64,000 nucleotides of DNA from Closterium sp. Naga37s-1 (GCA_947471745.1 CANJKZ010000548.1:389862-453861); one strand, 5' to 3'. Counted from the stretch's first letter, positions 22,597 through 32,638 are shown. The notes: generated by a model not told the origin, from the letters alone. Made by a program: numbers and translations.

Positions 22597-23763
22597 ATTA
22601 AGGTGGTGTAGTACAATGATGTTTCCCAATTCATTATTAGATCACTTTGTACGCGTACAACTCCAACTTTTGGAGTTCCAAGCTCGGTCCGATGACCTTG
22701 CCCTCGGAATGTCCCTCGGGTCGCCTTCGTGTTTTCCAACCCCGAACCTGTACCCAACCATTCGCGGTCCCGCGAACCAGTCTAGCTATCCTTCGCTATA
22801 TCTCTGCTAGGCTTCATTATTCAGAGTGTTGTAATCACTTCCGCGTTATTGCATTCTGCGCACTCTTCTTTGCACAACCCATAACACTTCCCGCCACCAA
22901 CCCAACGCAATTCCCGAAATTAGTTTGGATGCGAACCGCGTTCTCCCACTCAACAGGCGACCCGGCGCACGGTTGCTTTGCTTCATTCAACATTGCGGTT
23001 CGAAATCCGAGAACGTGGGCCAACAATCTGGCACTCCGTCTTCCTGCCAAAATGCAGTTGGTACGAGAGAGCATCATCGTGTTCGTCTTTTTGTAATCTC
23101 TGGACCACAGTTGACTCAATCGAGCCATACACAGGCGACATCACACAATCTCAATGTCCGTGACAAGCACACATCACCAAGTGGTGACATCCACCCTAAA
23201 ACAGCTGCTAACTCAAACGACGAGTCGTTTGATCGACCGCTTTCCACATGCTCCGCGGATGACGCCTTACGACAGCGTGGTCTTGCGGTGGTCACCGTCA
23301 CAGCGCAGTTAGAACCGTAATCACTTCCTCTTGGTCCCTCCGTTTCTATGCTCTCATGCTTCCAACAGGTCTTCGGCTTAGAGTATCCAGCTATGGCTTC
23401 GAGCATGACCTCGGCGGGCGAGTCAAGAAACGATATAGAGAACATGCAGATATAGAGATTGCATAGCGCATTCTTTCAAGCACCTCGCGAAGATGGAGCC
23501 CGACGATGCTTTCTACCCTTCGATTATCATAGGAGCATCTGAGAGCGTGCGGGTTTCTTAGAAATAATCGGACGCAGACTTTTCGAAATAGGCTAATAGG
23601 TTCGCAAGCAGGTGGCGGCAGCAAAAGAAGCGTGACTAGCGCACACCAAGCATCACGATCCCACGCCATTTTTCGGAACCCTACAGCCTTGATCCACAAC
23701 TTTCTTCTCTTCTCCGTCGCCCTAGGGACGCGCAACACGCTCTGCGCTTAGAATTCCTTAAAC
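22597..23763. other. Intergenic region upstream of the receptor-like kinase gene
   Basis: About 1.2 kb with balanced composition and no credible coding frame, RNA gene or repeat that I can recognise. It may hold the last part of the gypsy element (its 3' LTR was not found) and should contain the kinase promoter and 5' UTR. No clear TATA element was identified. Confidence 0.4.
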
Positions 23764-24555
23764 ATGGTGCGAATAGGGCCCTTGAGCTTCTCAGTTGAGG
23801 CGCTAATCGGGATAGGAGCAGGCGTGGTGACCTTCCTATTCGGCCTCCTCGCCTCCTGCATTTACTGCTGCTGCTTTCGCCGCCGAAAACGCAAAGATAG
23901 AATCAACCCCGCGGCCGTTGCCCCCCATAAATCGCTCTCCGTGGGCCACTCCTCGCACCATCTTGGCGGTTCGTTTCACGCAAGCGCTAATGGCTACGAT
24001 CAGTCGTATCTCCATCCGTCGGCTTCGATGAAATACCCTCCCCGCGCCGCTTCCCCCTCCTCCGTTGGAAGCCATTTGGGCGCGCCCGGCCGTGCCGTCC
24101 CAGGCGGCGGCGGCGGCGATATTGGCGCGTATCACGTTAGTAGTGCCGGCTCGCACTCGCTCCCCCGTGGGGCAGGCGCATACCCGAACCAGACGGAAAT
24201 TCTGCCTCCGCCGCACGCTTTTCATCCGCCGCTTCCCCCGCCATCTGCTGCGCCCCACCACGCGGCAGCGGCGATGCGGTCACCGCGGCATCCGCTCGCG
24301 CCGCCGATCGGCGCAATGGTCCCCGCAGCGGGCGGGGCAGGGGTAGTAATGCCGGGGAGGATGGCGGGACCCGGCCGGCTGGGTGCAGTTCCTTCTGGGT
24401 ATAACGGTGCAATGGGCGCGCCGCAACAACATCAGCTTCCTCATCCGTACCACCAACAGCAGCAGCATCAACAGCAGCAGCAGCAGCAACAGCAGCAACA
24501 GCAGCACCAGCAGCAACAGCAGCAACAGCAGCAACAGCAGCACCAGCAACAACAA

Positions 24556-24589
<34 letters not shown>

Positions 24590-26925
24590 CGAAGCAGGAG
24601 AAGGAGTCGGAGTGGGAGCAGCAGCTGAAGGCGGTGCTATTCCGCAAGGTGCCCTTGGACGAGGTGCGCGTGGCCACGGGGCAGTTCAGCCGCCGCCACG
24701 TGCTGGGCGAGGGCGCATTCGCCGTCGTGTACCGCGGCCGCGGGCCCCACGGCACGACGTGGGCGGTCAAGCGCACCAAGCGGAGCCTCCCCGCGGGCTC
24801 CGCGGGCGCGCTGGACTTCGAGAACGAGGTGCTCGTGATCTCGCGACTGTCTCACAAGAATCTCATACGCCTCCTAGGATTCTGCGTGGAGGGCGGAGAG
24901 CATATTTTAATCTACGAGTTCGCGCCGCACGGGTCCCTCGGGTCGGCTCTCGTACGCGGCCAGCCGCACTTGACCTTCGACAAGCGGCTCGAGATCGCCG
25001 TGGGAACCGCCGAGGCGCTGAATTACCTCCACACTGCCACGTCACCGCCCATTGTGCACCGCGACGTGAAACCCGATAATATCCTGCTGGACGACAAGCT
25101 CCTAGCGAAGCTAGGCGATTTCGGCCTCCTTAAGAACCTCATAGACGGCGGGGGCGCGCAGGGCACGGTACAGGCCGCGTTCACGCGCATCGCGGGAACG
25201 CCCGGGTATCTCGACCCGGACTACCACCTTACATCGAAGGTGACTACTAAGGGGGATGTGTATAGCTTCGGCGTGGTACTGCTCGAGCTTTTCACCGGAC
25301 AGCGCGCAATCCTCATGGGGAAACCCGAATGCGCGGGCGGAGCGAACCAACAGCACGGGCGGAAGGCGGAGGCGGAAGCGGACGCTGGGGGGCGAGGCGG
25401 CGGAAGAAGGGCCGCGGGAATTCCGGGGATGCCGGGGGTTCCTGTAGGCGCGGACGGGAGCGATCCGGTGCATATTTCCCAGTGGGTTGCGCCGTACGTG
25501 CAGTATGGCGTGGTGGAGGAGGTCGCGGACGCGCGCATGGGCGGAGAATACGACCCAGTCGCGCTGCTCCACGTGTTCGAGATCGCGCTGCAGTGCGTGC
25601 GCCCCACGAAGACCCGCCCCGCCATGACCGCCGTGGTGCGCGCGCTCGTGGAGATTCGCGAGCGCCTCGCGGAGCGGCGCGCGGGCGGGCGCGGAGGGGA
25701 CGTGGCGGTGCTCGCGGAGGCGGAAGGCGGATTGCGGAGAGGCATAGCGGAAGGGGAAGGGGCGGACAGGGGCGGGAGGCGGAGAACGGGGAGTCATGGC
25801 AGGCGGGAGGCGGACGAGGGGGGATTGAGCGGGCGAGAGAGAGGGGGAAGCCCATGTGAGCGGACAGGGTCGCGGGGGAGGGAGGGGGATGAGGGGAATA
25901 TAGTGAGGGGAGGATCGTTGAAGCGCGGGGGTTCAGGCGGAAGTGCGCAGAGAGATGTGGGGGAAGGATCTGGCCAGAGGGGAGGAGAGGAGTTTGTGCG
26001 GCGGGAAGATAGAGGGGAGAGAGGAGAGAGGAGGGAAAGGTGGGAGAGGGGGGAGAGAATGGGGGATCAGGAACGGGCAATGGAGGGCTTGTCAGGACGG
26101 AGGGGTGAGAAGTATGCCGAAGGGAGGGAGGGATGGGAGGATGAGGAGGGGAGAGTGAGGCGAGAGGAGGAGGAGACATGGCAGAGACGGCAGCAGCAGT
26201 GGCAGCAGCAGCAGTGGCAAAGGGATGAAGCAGCCGATACCGGACGCGGAGTGGGAGGAGGAGGAGGATATAGAGGGGAAGAATTCAGAGGGGGAGCGAA
26301 CGGGAGAACATCATCTGGTAGGAGAATGGAGGAAGGGAGAACAGAGGGAAGGAAAATGGAGGCCCAACCACAGGGAAGGGGGGGGGCGCATTGGTCAGAG
26401 TATCCTAGCAACGTACCAGCAGACATGGCTGCCGCAGCTGCTAGTTCTGCACAGCCATATATGTCACCGCTGCGTTCCCCTACCAGGTCCCCGCACATGT
26501 CTCCCCTCCGCTCCCCAAACATCCCGTCCCAGTCCCCTTTGCACCATTCGCCCTCCCCTCTGCACCCGACCCAGTCCCCTTTACGCTCACCCCATAGATC
26601 TCCGGCCAGAATCCTCTCTGAAGCTGAAGCACACAAGAATGGCTGTGCCCCTGGGTTTGGAGGCACAGGGACAGATAATGGCAGGACCTACGGCTACTAT
26701 AGCTCTGGATTACTTGCCAGTGGTGTTGACACTGGAGTACTTGCAACTAGTGGTGTTGATGTTACTAGAACTGGGACTGTTGTTGACTATGCTGCTGCTG
26801 CTTGTATTGGTAAAGATAGCGGTAGAGCGCGTGGAGATGGTGGTCGTTATGGTTACACCACCGAACGTTTCGGCGATGCGAGTGGCCGTTACTCCCCTAG
26901 CTGGGCCATGCGAGGCCAATTATGA
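23764..26925 (+). CDS. Membrane-anchored receptor-like Ser/Thr kinase (RLK/Pelle type)
   Basis: One 1053-codon frame. Residues 13-38 form a membrane segment after only 12 residues, followed by CCCF and basic RRRKRK, so the protein has essentially no ectodomain and a large cytoplasmic part. A Pro/His-rich stretch leads into a Gln/His run (about 222-277). The kinase domain spans roughly 300-640: glycine loop LGEGAFAVVYRG (314-325), K336 in AVKR, HRD at 432-434 in HRDVKPDN, DFG at 452-454, and GTPGYLDPDY (478-487). All catalytic residues are present; it resembles plant RLKs. A Gly/Arg-rich insert lies between subdomains IX and X. The tail (640-1053) is Arg/Glu/Gly-rich with repeated SPLRSP/SPH motifs near 900-945, candidate proline-directed phosphorylation sites. 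The start is the first ATG; an upstream exon cannot be excluded. A retrotransposon starts 50 bp past the stop. Confidence 0.85.
24429..24594 (+). repeat. CAG/CAA trinucleotide tract in the kinase gene
   Basis: Mixed CAG and CAA codons with scattered CAC give about 55 residues that are nearly all Gln, between the membrane-proximal region and the kinase domain. The in-frame triplet structure keeps the gene open; length is probably polymorphic. Confidence 0.9.
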
Positions 26926-26974
26926 GGCTGTTTGATACCTTTACCTTGATTATTGGGATAGTACATGCCAGCTC

Positions 26975-27153
26975 ATTATAATTTTTGAAAGTGTATTCAC
27001 TTTCTAAAATTTTGTATTGTGATAGTGAAGCGATTGCCAACGCAGCAAAGGCAGCGTCGCATCGCTACTCGCCCTCTTTTGGCTACAAAAGAGGGGTTGG
27101 AGGCCATTTGGCCTCACCCACGTTCTTCTTTTCATATTTTTAGTTTGAGTTCC
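26975..27153 (+). repeat. Split direct repeat A1 of the YR retrotransposon
   Basis: 179 bp matching A2 (32335-32513) at all but about two positions. Near its outer end is the perfect 18-bp inverted repeat GAAAGTGTATTCACTTTC (26987-27004), a likely recombinase site. Inside is another hairpin, CCTCTTTT...AAAAGAGG. The repeat precedes the gag ATG by about 100 bp and probably holds the promoter. Confidence 0.9.
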
Positions 27154-27251
27154 GCTCAATCTCGTCCAATCTGGCGAAGACTCAATCACTTCCACGTTTT
27201 ACTGCTCCGACAACACTTCTCGCCGACATACTTAAGCACAACATTGCTTCA

Positions 27252-28415
27252 ATGGCGCCCGTCAACAACGTTTCTATTCGCGAAGGAAACAAGACGGCGA
27301 ACACCCCGGGCGCGCAGAACTCCGGAAGTCTGCCCGGGGCAACCACGCGTCGTGCAAAACGCCCTGCCGAGGAGGCACGCGAGGACCTCGCCACTGGCGT
27401 CGAAGTCCTGTTTGGCGCGACCTCCTCGGCGCCTTCTGAGGAGCTTCCTGCCGCGCGCGCTGCTTCCAAGCAGCCGCGCGACATGGCGAAAAAGACAGCC
27501 GCTGACGCGGCTGTCATCATCGCTTCGGCCGGCCAGGCCGGCCCCTCTGGCGCACGCGACAAGGAGCACGCGCCAGCGGCACCCTCGGCACCCTCGGCAC
27601 CCTCGGCCCCTGCTGACGCCAGCCCCCTTGCCTTGACCACTGCGCAGGTCCAGGCACTGCTGGCGATGTTACAGCAGCAAGCACCTGTAACTGCGGGGAC
27701 TTCTAACAATGACGAAGTTACAGCATCTGCAAAAAATAACAAGGAAGAAAATGTCGTCGCCCCTCGCCCGCCTAAGGCCGCTCGCGTCGAGAAGAACCCC
27801 GCTCCGGCACCCGCCGACGAAGACAGCGACGAGTCCGACGATGCTGCTGGTGAGGCTCCTTGCTGCCGCAATCCAATTTTTTCCAATGCCCCTCGCCCCA
27901 CACTCCCCTCGCTCGCTCCCTCAACCGCAACTACCACTTTCAACCGCAAGGGTGTGCGTGATCAGGCAGAGGTTTTCTCTGCCATCCAAGCCCACCTCAG
28001 GCTCATGGAGCTCCAGCTGCAGCAGGGTGACGCGGAAGGAGCGCTCGCCAACGTCACTCAAATCGAAACGCTCATTAACAAGCGCTTCGAGGTGCTCTTG
28101 GTGGCGGACGAGGCGGGTTTTGAAGCGGCCGACCGCTTCCAGCTCTACCAATCGAAGAGCGTGCTCACCTCCCGCTCCTACAAGCTAGCCGTGGCAGACG
28201 TGGCAGCATCGAAGCGTGCCCGCATGAGCTATAATCGCACCGTGCGGGGTAACGGCCTCGACAACGGGGAAATCGGCAACAAGGGTGCCGGACAAGGCTC
28301 ATGCCAAAACAGGGCCTTCAAGGGCACCTGCTTTCGCTGTGGCCAGCCCGGGCACATGGCAAACGCCTGCCCCATGGGGGGGCGCGGCGGACAAGGCCCC
28401 ACACCCGTGGTGTGA
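27252..28415 (+). CDS. Gag-like protein with CCHC zinc knuckle (YR retrotransposon)
   Basis: A 387-residue protein. The N-terminal half is Ala/Pro-rich and probably disordered, with blocks of Glu/Asp. Residues about 230-325 form a helical region (FSAIQAHLRLMELQLQQGDA; LINKRFEVLLVADEAGFEAA) likely to mediate assembly. C360-X2-C363-X4-H368-X4-C373 (CFRCGQPGHMANAC) is a retroviral-type zinc knuckle for RNA binding. Position ahead of RT and the knuckle identify it as gag; I recognise no closer family. The first ATG is used. The frame is intact. Two small hairpins follow the stop codon (28436-28485). Confidence 0.85.
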   Translation: MAPVNNVSIREGNKTANTPGAQNSGSLPGATTRRAKRPAEEAREDLATGVEVLFGATSSAPSEELPAARAASKQPRDMAKKTAADAAVIIASAGQAGPSGARDKEHAPAAPSAPSAPSAPADASPLALTTAQVQALLAMLQQQAPVTAGTSNNDEVTASAKNNKEENVVAPRPPKAARVEKNPAPAPADEDSDESDDAAGEAPCCRNPIFSNAPRPTLPSLAPSTATTTFNRKGVRDQAEVFSAIQAHLRLMELQLQQGDAEGALANVTQIETLINKRFEVLLVADEAGFEAADRFQLYQSKSVLTSRSYKLAVADVAASKRARMSYNRTVRGNGLDNGEIGNKGAGQGSCQNRAFKGTCFRCGQPGHMANACPMGGRGGQGPTPVV

Positions 28416-28586
28416 GGAGTAACCAAGGGCGATGCCCCTTTCCCCGCTCGCCGAAAGAGCGTAGGGGATTGCACCAGGGGGTGCACGGCTGTGGAGCAGC
28501 CTAGGGACTCAAAGAGGTCAGGGGACCCTTAGATTAAGGCCAGGGTGGCTGATGGATGGCTCTGAAATGTATTTCTTGTTATGAGA

Positions 28587-28626
<40 letters not shown>

Positions 28627-29122
28627 AAGGACTTGCAAGTTGTTTTTACTTCCTCATATTAAACCACGGGCTCTTGGTTGGAGCTGCACTTTGGAAATGA
28701 AGAGTTGGCAAGCCTACTCAAGGAATGTCAAAAGGAAAAGCCACAAACAATGGCAGCAAGAAGGAAAATCAAGAGGCAAAATCACGGGCAAGCTCGCTCA
28801 AAAAAAAAAAAAAAAAAAAAAGGGATGGAAGGAGCGAGAGAGCAAGGTGACAAAGGGGTCCCAAAAGGAGGGACTGCCAAGGGGCAGATTCAGAGGTGCC
28901 AAAGCTCGGCACACCCACGCCAAGAATCACAAGAAAAGGCCAAGGAGGGGGGGAGAGAGAGAAAGAGAGTGGAGGAGGTTGAATGGTACGGTGGCACACA
29001 TATGCCCACGCCTACCCAACCCATCACTAAGTTGGACAAAAGGTAGCCATCACTGAACGACGAGCTCTGGCCATCACCCCACACCGCAAAGCAAGACACG
29101 GAAAAGGAGAAAGAAAAAGAGA

Positions 29123-29209
<87 letters not shown>

Positions 29210-29357
29210 GAGAGGGGGGGGAGAAGGGCGAGGGGATTCTCGCACACTACTCGTAGCATATGGTACGTAGGACCATGATCGCTCCTTACTGATTAGCACA
29301 CTAACGCCGTCTCCTGCATGCATCGTTTGGTACGCAGCCGAGAGCAACAAATGGGTA
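28416..29357 (+). other. Non-coding spacer between gag and RT with simple repeats
   Basis: A 940-bp stretch inside the YR element without a credible gene. It opens with two stem-loops just after the gag stop (one CCCCGCTC...GAGCGTAGGGG, one TGCACC...GGTGCA). Then come a 34-nt A run (28592-28625), a 22-nt A run (28800-28821) and about 80 bp of GA dinucleotides (29127-29206). How the downstream RT frame is expressed (separate transcript, splicing or internal initiation) cannot be told. Confidence 0.6.
29127..29206 (+). repeat. (GA)n microsatellite
   Basis: About 40 uninterrupted GA dinucleotides, flanked by further purine-rich sequence, within the gag-RT spacer of the YR retrotransposon. Confidence 0.9.
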
Positions 29358-31244
29358 ATGAGGGCAACCGACCCATACGAGTTCGCGGTGACAGACACAA
29401 CTATATTCGTAATGCAAGGCCGACTGCGCCAAGCACTCCACTGGTGGTGCTCATGGTGCGATAGCAGCTTCATCTTATCCATCATCGCACGTGGCTACTG
29501 GTTCCCATGGAAGAACGAGCCCCCCACGCCCTTTGAATCGAAAAACCACGCCGGCACACAAGCACATGGTGATTTCACCCGAACCGCAGTCCAGGACCTC
29601 CTTCGCACGGGTGCCGCTGCAGAGGCACCCGATCGAGCCGCACTTTCATGTGTTAGCCCGCTCAACGTGGTCAAGCAACGCGAAAAATGTCGCCTCATAC
29701 TGGATCTTCGGAAGGTCAACGAGCACCTGCGCGTGCCCAAGTTCAAATACGAAGGACTGCTTCGCGTGGCAGAGTTGATCAAGCCGAACGATTGGATGTT
29801 CTCCGTCGACCTCAAATCGGGGTATCACCATGTGGACATACACCCAACTTGCTGGCGATACCTTGGCTTCCAGTTCGACGGAGCATATTACTACTTCCGC
29901 TCCTTACCATTCGGGTTGGCCACAGCCCCGTTCGTCTTTACCCAACTTATCAAGCAGCTCGCTCGACGATGGCGTGCACGTGGATGGCGAGTGATCCCAT
30001 ACGTCGACGACATCTTAGTGCTATCCGAGTCAGCCCAACAAGCCCAATCGACATGCACCATGATCGTACAAGACCTAAAGGACTCCGGTCTAGTGATCAA
30101 CAAGAAGAAGTCCCAGCTGCTCCCCACCCAAGCACTCCGCTTCCTTGGCCTCGAGCTGGACACTCGAAGCTGCACATTCTCGGTGGGAGACGAACGTCGA
30201 TCTCAACTAAAATCCACAATGGCGACGCTCATTACCGAGGGGCGTAGAGGTCGCCAAGTACACATCCGCCACGTCGCCCGAGTCACCGGCATGCTCGCAT
30301 CAATGAGCCTTGCTCTGGGAGCAACTGCACGAGCCTTCAGCCACGAGCTGCTCCAAACCATCAACACCGCACCATCATGGAACTCCCGGATATCGCTATC
30401 ATCAGAGGCAATTGACGAACTGGGCTTCTGGATGGAGCAATTCGACAAGTTCAATGGTGCCCCGTTCCATCAACCGCACCATTACGATGCGGTCATCCAG
30501 GTGGATGCTAGCGCACACAGTTGGGCCGCCACACTCGTCACGTTCCGCGGAGAGAGGAGCACAGCAAGCGCAAGCATGCCCTCACACTTGCCACCCACAT
30601 CCAGCACCCGGCGGGAGCTGGAAGGTGTTTTGTGGTCACTACGCACCTTCATGCATCAGATCCAGGGTGGCCACACCCTAGTCCGTGTCGACAATCAAGG
30701 CGTCATGTTCATCCTACGCAAGGGCGGCTCAAGCACCACCGAGCTCACCCTCACCTGCAAAGAAATCATCTCTCTTTGTACGGAACATTCGGTTCGCTTG
30801 GCGATCGAATGGATCCCTCGCGAGTTGAACACCCATGCGGACGAGCTCTCCAAGCTGCAAGACCATGATGACTACACTCTGAAACAACTGTGGTTTCGCC
30901 TCCTTGAACGCCGTTGGGGGCCCCACTCCATCGACCTATTCGCAAACGCTCGCAACGCGTTGTTACCTCGCTTTTGCTCGAAGGTGCCCCATCCCAAGGC
31001 TGAAGCGGTCAACGCATTCTCGACGGATTGGAGGGGAGAGCACGGTTTCGCGTTCCCACCCCCCCACCTCATCCCAGCAACCCTTCGGCACGCGCAACGC
31101 ACCCACGCAAAGATCACTCTTGTGATTCCACAATGGACAGGGGCTGCTTGGTGGCCCCTTGTGCAGCCATCTCCCCAGACATGGGCCAAGGGGATCCCCT
31201 TATTGCATGCTAAATTTCTCAATGTAATTGCATGCTCTTATTGA
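29358..31244 (+). CDS. Reverse transcriptase-RNase H polyprotein (YR retrotransposon)
   Basis: 628 residues. The N-terminal part has the DIRS-type lead-in (IIARGYWFPW; KNHAGTQAHGDFTRTAV). RT follows with CRLILDLRKVNEHL, FSVDLKSGYHHVDIHP, LPFGLATAPFVFTQ and the active site YVDD at 215-218 (IPYVDDILVLSES), then FLGLELDTRSC. RNase H follows: IQVDASAHSWAATLV, RRELEGVLWSL, RVDNQGVMFIL and ELNTHADELSK. The last 110 residues (SIDLFANARNALLPRFCSK; VIPQWTGAAWWPLV) match the extension commonly found after RNase H in DIRS-like polyproteins. No stop or frameshift is present. The last 13 bp overlap the recombinase ORF in another frame, suggesting coupled translation. Confidence 0.92.
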   Translation: MRATDPYEFAVTDTTIFVMQGRLRQALHWWCSWCDSSFILSIIARGYWFPWKNEPPTPFESKNHAGTQAHGDFTRTAVQDLLRTGAAAEAPDRAALSCVSPLNVVKQREKCRLILDLRKVNEHLRVPKFKYEGLLRVAELIKPNDWMFSVDLKSGYHHVDIHPTCWRYLGFQFDGAYYYFRSLPFGLATAPFVFTQLIKQLARRWRARGWRVIPYVDDILVLSESAQQAQSTCTMIVQDLKDSGLVINKKKSQLLPTQALRFLGLELDTRSCTFSVGDERRSQLKSTMATLITEGRRGRQVHIRHVARVTGMLASMSLALGATARAFSHELLQTINTAPSWNSRISLSSEAIDELGFWMEQFDKFNGAPFHQPHHYDAVIQVDASAHSWAATLVTFRGERSTASASMPSHLPPTSSTRRELEGVLWSLRTFMHQIQGGHTLVRVDNQGVMFILRKGGSSTTELTLTCKEIISLCTEHSVRLAIEWIPRELNTHADELSKLQDHDDYTLKQLWFRLLERRWGPHSIDLFANARNALLPRFCSKVPHPKAEAVNAFSTDWRGEHGFAFPPPHLIPATLRHAQRTHAKITLVIPQWTGAAWWPLVQPSPQTWAKGIPLLHAKFLNVIACSY

Positions 31245-32290
31245 TGGCAGAACTATTAAACAACCTCCAAAAGCAACTCTTTGCGGTCATCAGCCAAGTG
31301 AGGGCACCCTCCACCATCCAGACCTATGAACCTTACTGGCTCAAGTTCCGAGCCTTCTGCAAGAAGGTTTCGCTGAGCTACCTGCCTACCACGGACCTGA
31401 CACTCGCGCTGTACCTCGTGCACGCCCTCAAGCACAAAGCCACGCTATCTGCTATCACACTACCATGCTCCGCGGTAGCCTTCGCACACAAAATGATTGG
31501 GACGGCGTGTCCCACCGACGGCCCCTTCATATCGCAAGTACGCGAGTTCGCCAAGCGCCACGCACCGCGCCCCAACCGGACCAAAGATCCAGTCTCGCTT
31601 CACCAGGTCCATAGCATGGCTCAAGAGTTTCTCACATCCCACATCCCATCCGAATTTCAGAAAGGTCTCATTCTGCTCTTGATGTACTCTGGGTTCCTAC
31701 GCTACTCCGACCTGGTCGCGATTCAGTGGAAGGACATTCAATTCGAGGATACGGCAATGTGGGTTCTAATCCCACACTCCAAAACTTACCAGGAGAGCAA
31801 AGGAGTGTGGGTCCCAGTCGCGGCAACAGATGGGCCATACAGCCCAGTCCAAACCACCCAGAAATTCATCAAGATTGCCGGCTATGACTCATCAACCGAA
31901 GGCCCTCTCATCCGAGTTTTCCCACGTGGCGCAAAGGCAACACCACAAGACAAATCTCCCTCATACCCCACTCTTCGGAACTGGTGTTTGGAAGCCTTCC
32001 GCAAGATCGGGCTCGACGCAAAGCACTTGGGCACCCACTCATTTCGCAAAGGTGCAGCAACGACAGCTGCCGGAGTCGGGATCACGGATCGAATGTTCAA
32101 ACGTCTAGGCCGCTGGCGCAGCGACACCGCGAAGGAGCTCTACGTCACCATCGCTCAAGACCAGCTCGTTGCAGCATCCCGGCTGATCCAGGACCCCACA
32201 CGAGCCCCATCCTCCAACCAGCATCAGCTGTCTATCCAGCGACAGCGCCGTCCTCCTCTGCACATGTCTCAGCAGACCCAGATGAAATGA
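31232..32290 (+). CDS. Tyrosine recombinase (YR retrotransposon integrase)
   Basis: A 352-residue phage-integrase-fold recombinase that would insert the circular cDNA. The N-terminal helical DNA-binding part starts with RAPSTIQTYEPYWLKFRAFC. The catalytic domain has Arg157 in LMYSGFLRYSDL, the box-II His269-X-X-Arg272 in GTHSFRKGAATTAA, and the nucleophile Tyr304 in AKELYVTIAQD, with GRWRS between, as in active enzymes. A Lys (HSKTYQ, near 180) may be the beta-hairpin Lys. All essential residues are in place and the frame is intact. The ATG overlaps the RT end by 13 bp. The last codons lie in repeat B1. Confidence 0.92.
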   Translation: MLLLMAELLNNLQKQLFAVISQVRAPSTIQTYEPYWLKFRAFCKKVSLSYLPTTDLTLALYLVHALKHKATLSAITLPCSAVAFAHKMIGTACPTDGPFISQVREFAKRHAPRPNRTKDPVSLHQVHSMAQEFLTSHIPSEFQKGLILLLMYSGFLRYSDLVAIQWKDIQFEDTAMWVLIPHSKTYQESKGVWVPVAATDGPYSPVQTTQKFIKIAGYDSSTEGPLIRVFPRGAKATPQDKSPSYPTLRNWCLEAFRKIGLDAKHLGTHSFRKGAATTAAGVGITDRMFKRLGRWRSDTAKELYVTIAQDQLVAASRLIQDPTRAPSSNQHQLSIQRQRRPPLHMSQQTQMK

Positions 32291-32334
32291 AGCACGATGC
32301 CTATTACAAGTTGCAATAAGCAAGCTTTCACAAT
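32276..32334 (+). repeat. Split direct repeat B1 of the YR retrotransposon
   Basis: 59 bp from ACCCAGATGAAATGAAGC to CTTTCACAAT, identical to B2 at 32580-32638. It overlaps the end of the recombinase gene and abuts A2 directly, which mimics the circle junction. Confidence 0.92.
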
Positions 32335-32513
32335 ATTATAAATTTTGAAAGTGTATTCACTTTCTAAAATTTTGTATTGTGATAGTGAAGCGATTGCCAA
32401 CGCAGCAAAGGCAGCGTCGCATCGCTACTCGCCCTCTTTTGGCTACAAAAGAGGGGTTGGAGGCCATTTGGCCTCACCCACGTTCTTCTTTTCAGATTTT
32501 TAGTTTGAGTTCC
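32335..32513 (+). repeat. Split direct repeat A2 of the YR retrotransposon
   Basis: Second copy of the 179-bp A repeat; the palindrome GAAAGTGTATTCACTTTC lies at 32347-32364. A 66-bp unique spacer (32514-32579) separates it from B2. Confidence 0.92.
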
Positions 32514-32579
32514 CCACCCTCCCACCCTATGTAGTGAAATTGTATGTTGTAGACCTTTGGACGAGATTGATGTACTCTT

Positions 32580-32638
32580 ACCCAGATGAAATGAAGCACG
32601 ATGCCTATTACAAGTTGCAATAAGCAAGCTTTCACAAT
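32580..32638 (+). repeat. Split direct repeat B2, right end of the YR retrotransposon
   Basis: Identical to B1. Beyond CACAAT the flanking sequence differs from that after B1, setting the right boundary at about 32638. Confidence 0.9.

Larger units (their letters stand above)
26975..32638 (+). mobile_element. Tyrosine-recombinase retrotransposon (DIRS/PAT/Ngaro-type), apparently complete
   Basis: A 5664-bp element with three intact frames on the plus strand (gag, RT-RNase H, tyrosine recombinase) and no LTRs or DDE integrase. Its ends are split direct repeats: A1 (26975-27153), then the genes, B1 (32276-32334) abutting A2 (32335-32513), a 66-bp spacer, and B2 (32580-32638). A1 and A2 are 179 bp with about two differences; B1 and B2 are 59 bp and identical. 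This A1-genes-B1A2-B2 order is the known signature of PAT/Kangaroo/Ngaro-type elements, which replicate through a circle that the recombinase inserts without target duplication. The near-identical repeats and open frames suggest a recent, perhaps active copy. It starts 50 bp after the kinase stop codon. Confidence 0.9.

Noticed and set aside
28592-28625. A 34-nt A run after gag as the poly(A) tail of a retroposed gene
   Set aside because: No target duplication or retrocopy body was found, and the run lies inside the YR element among other simple repeats.
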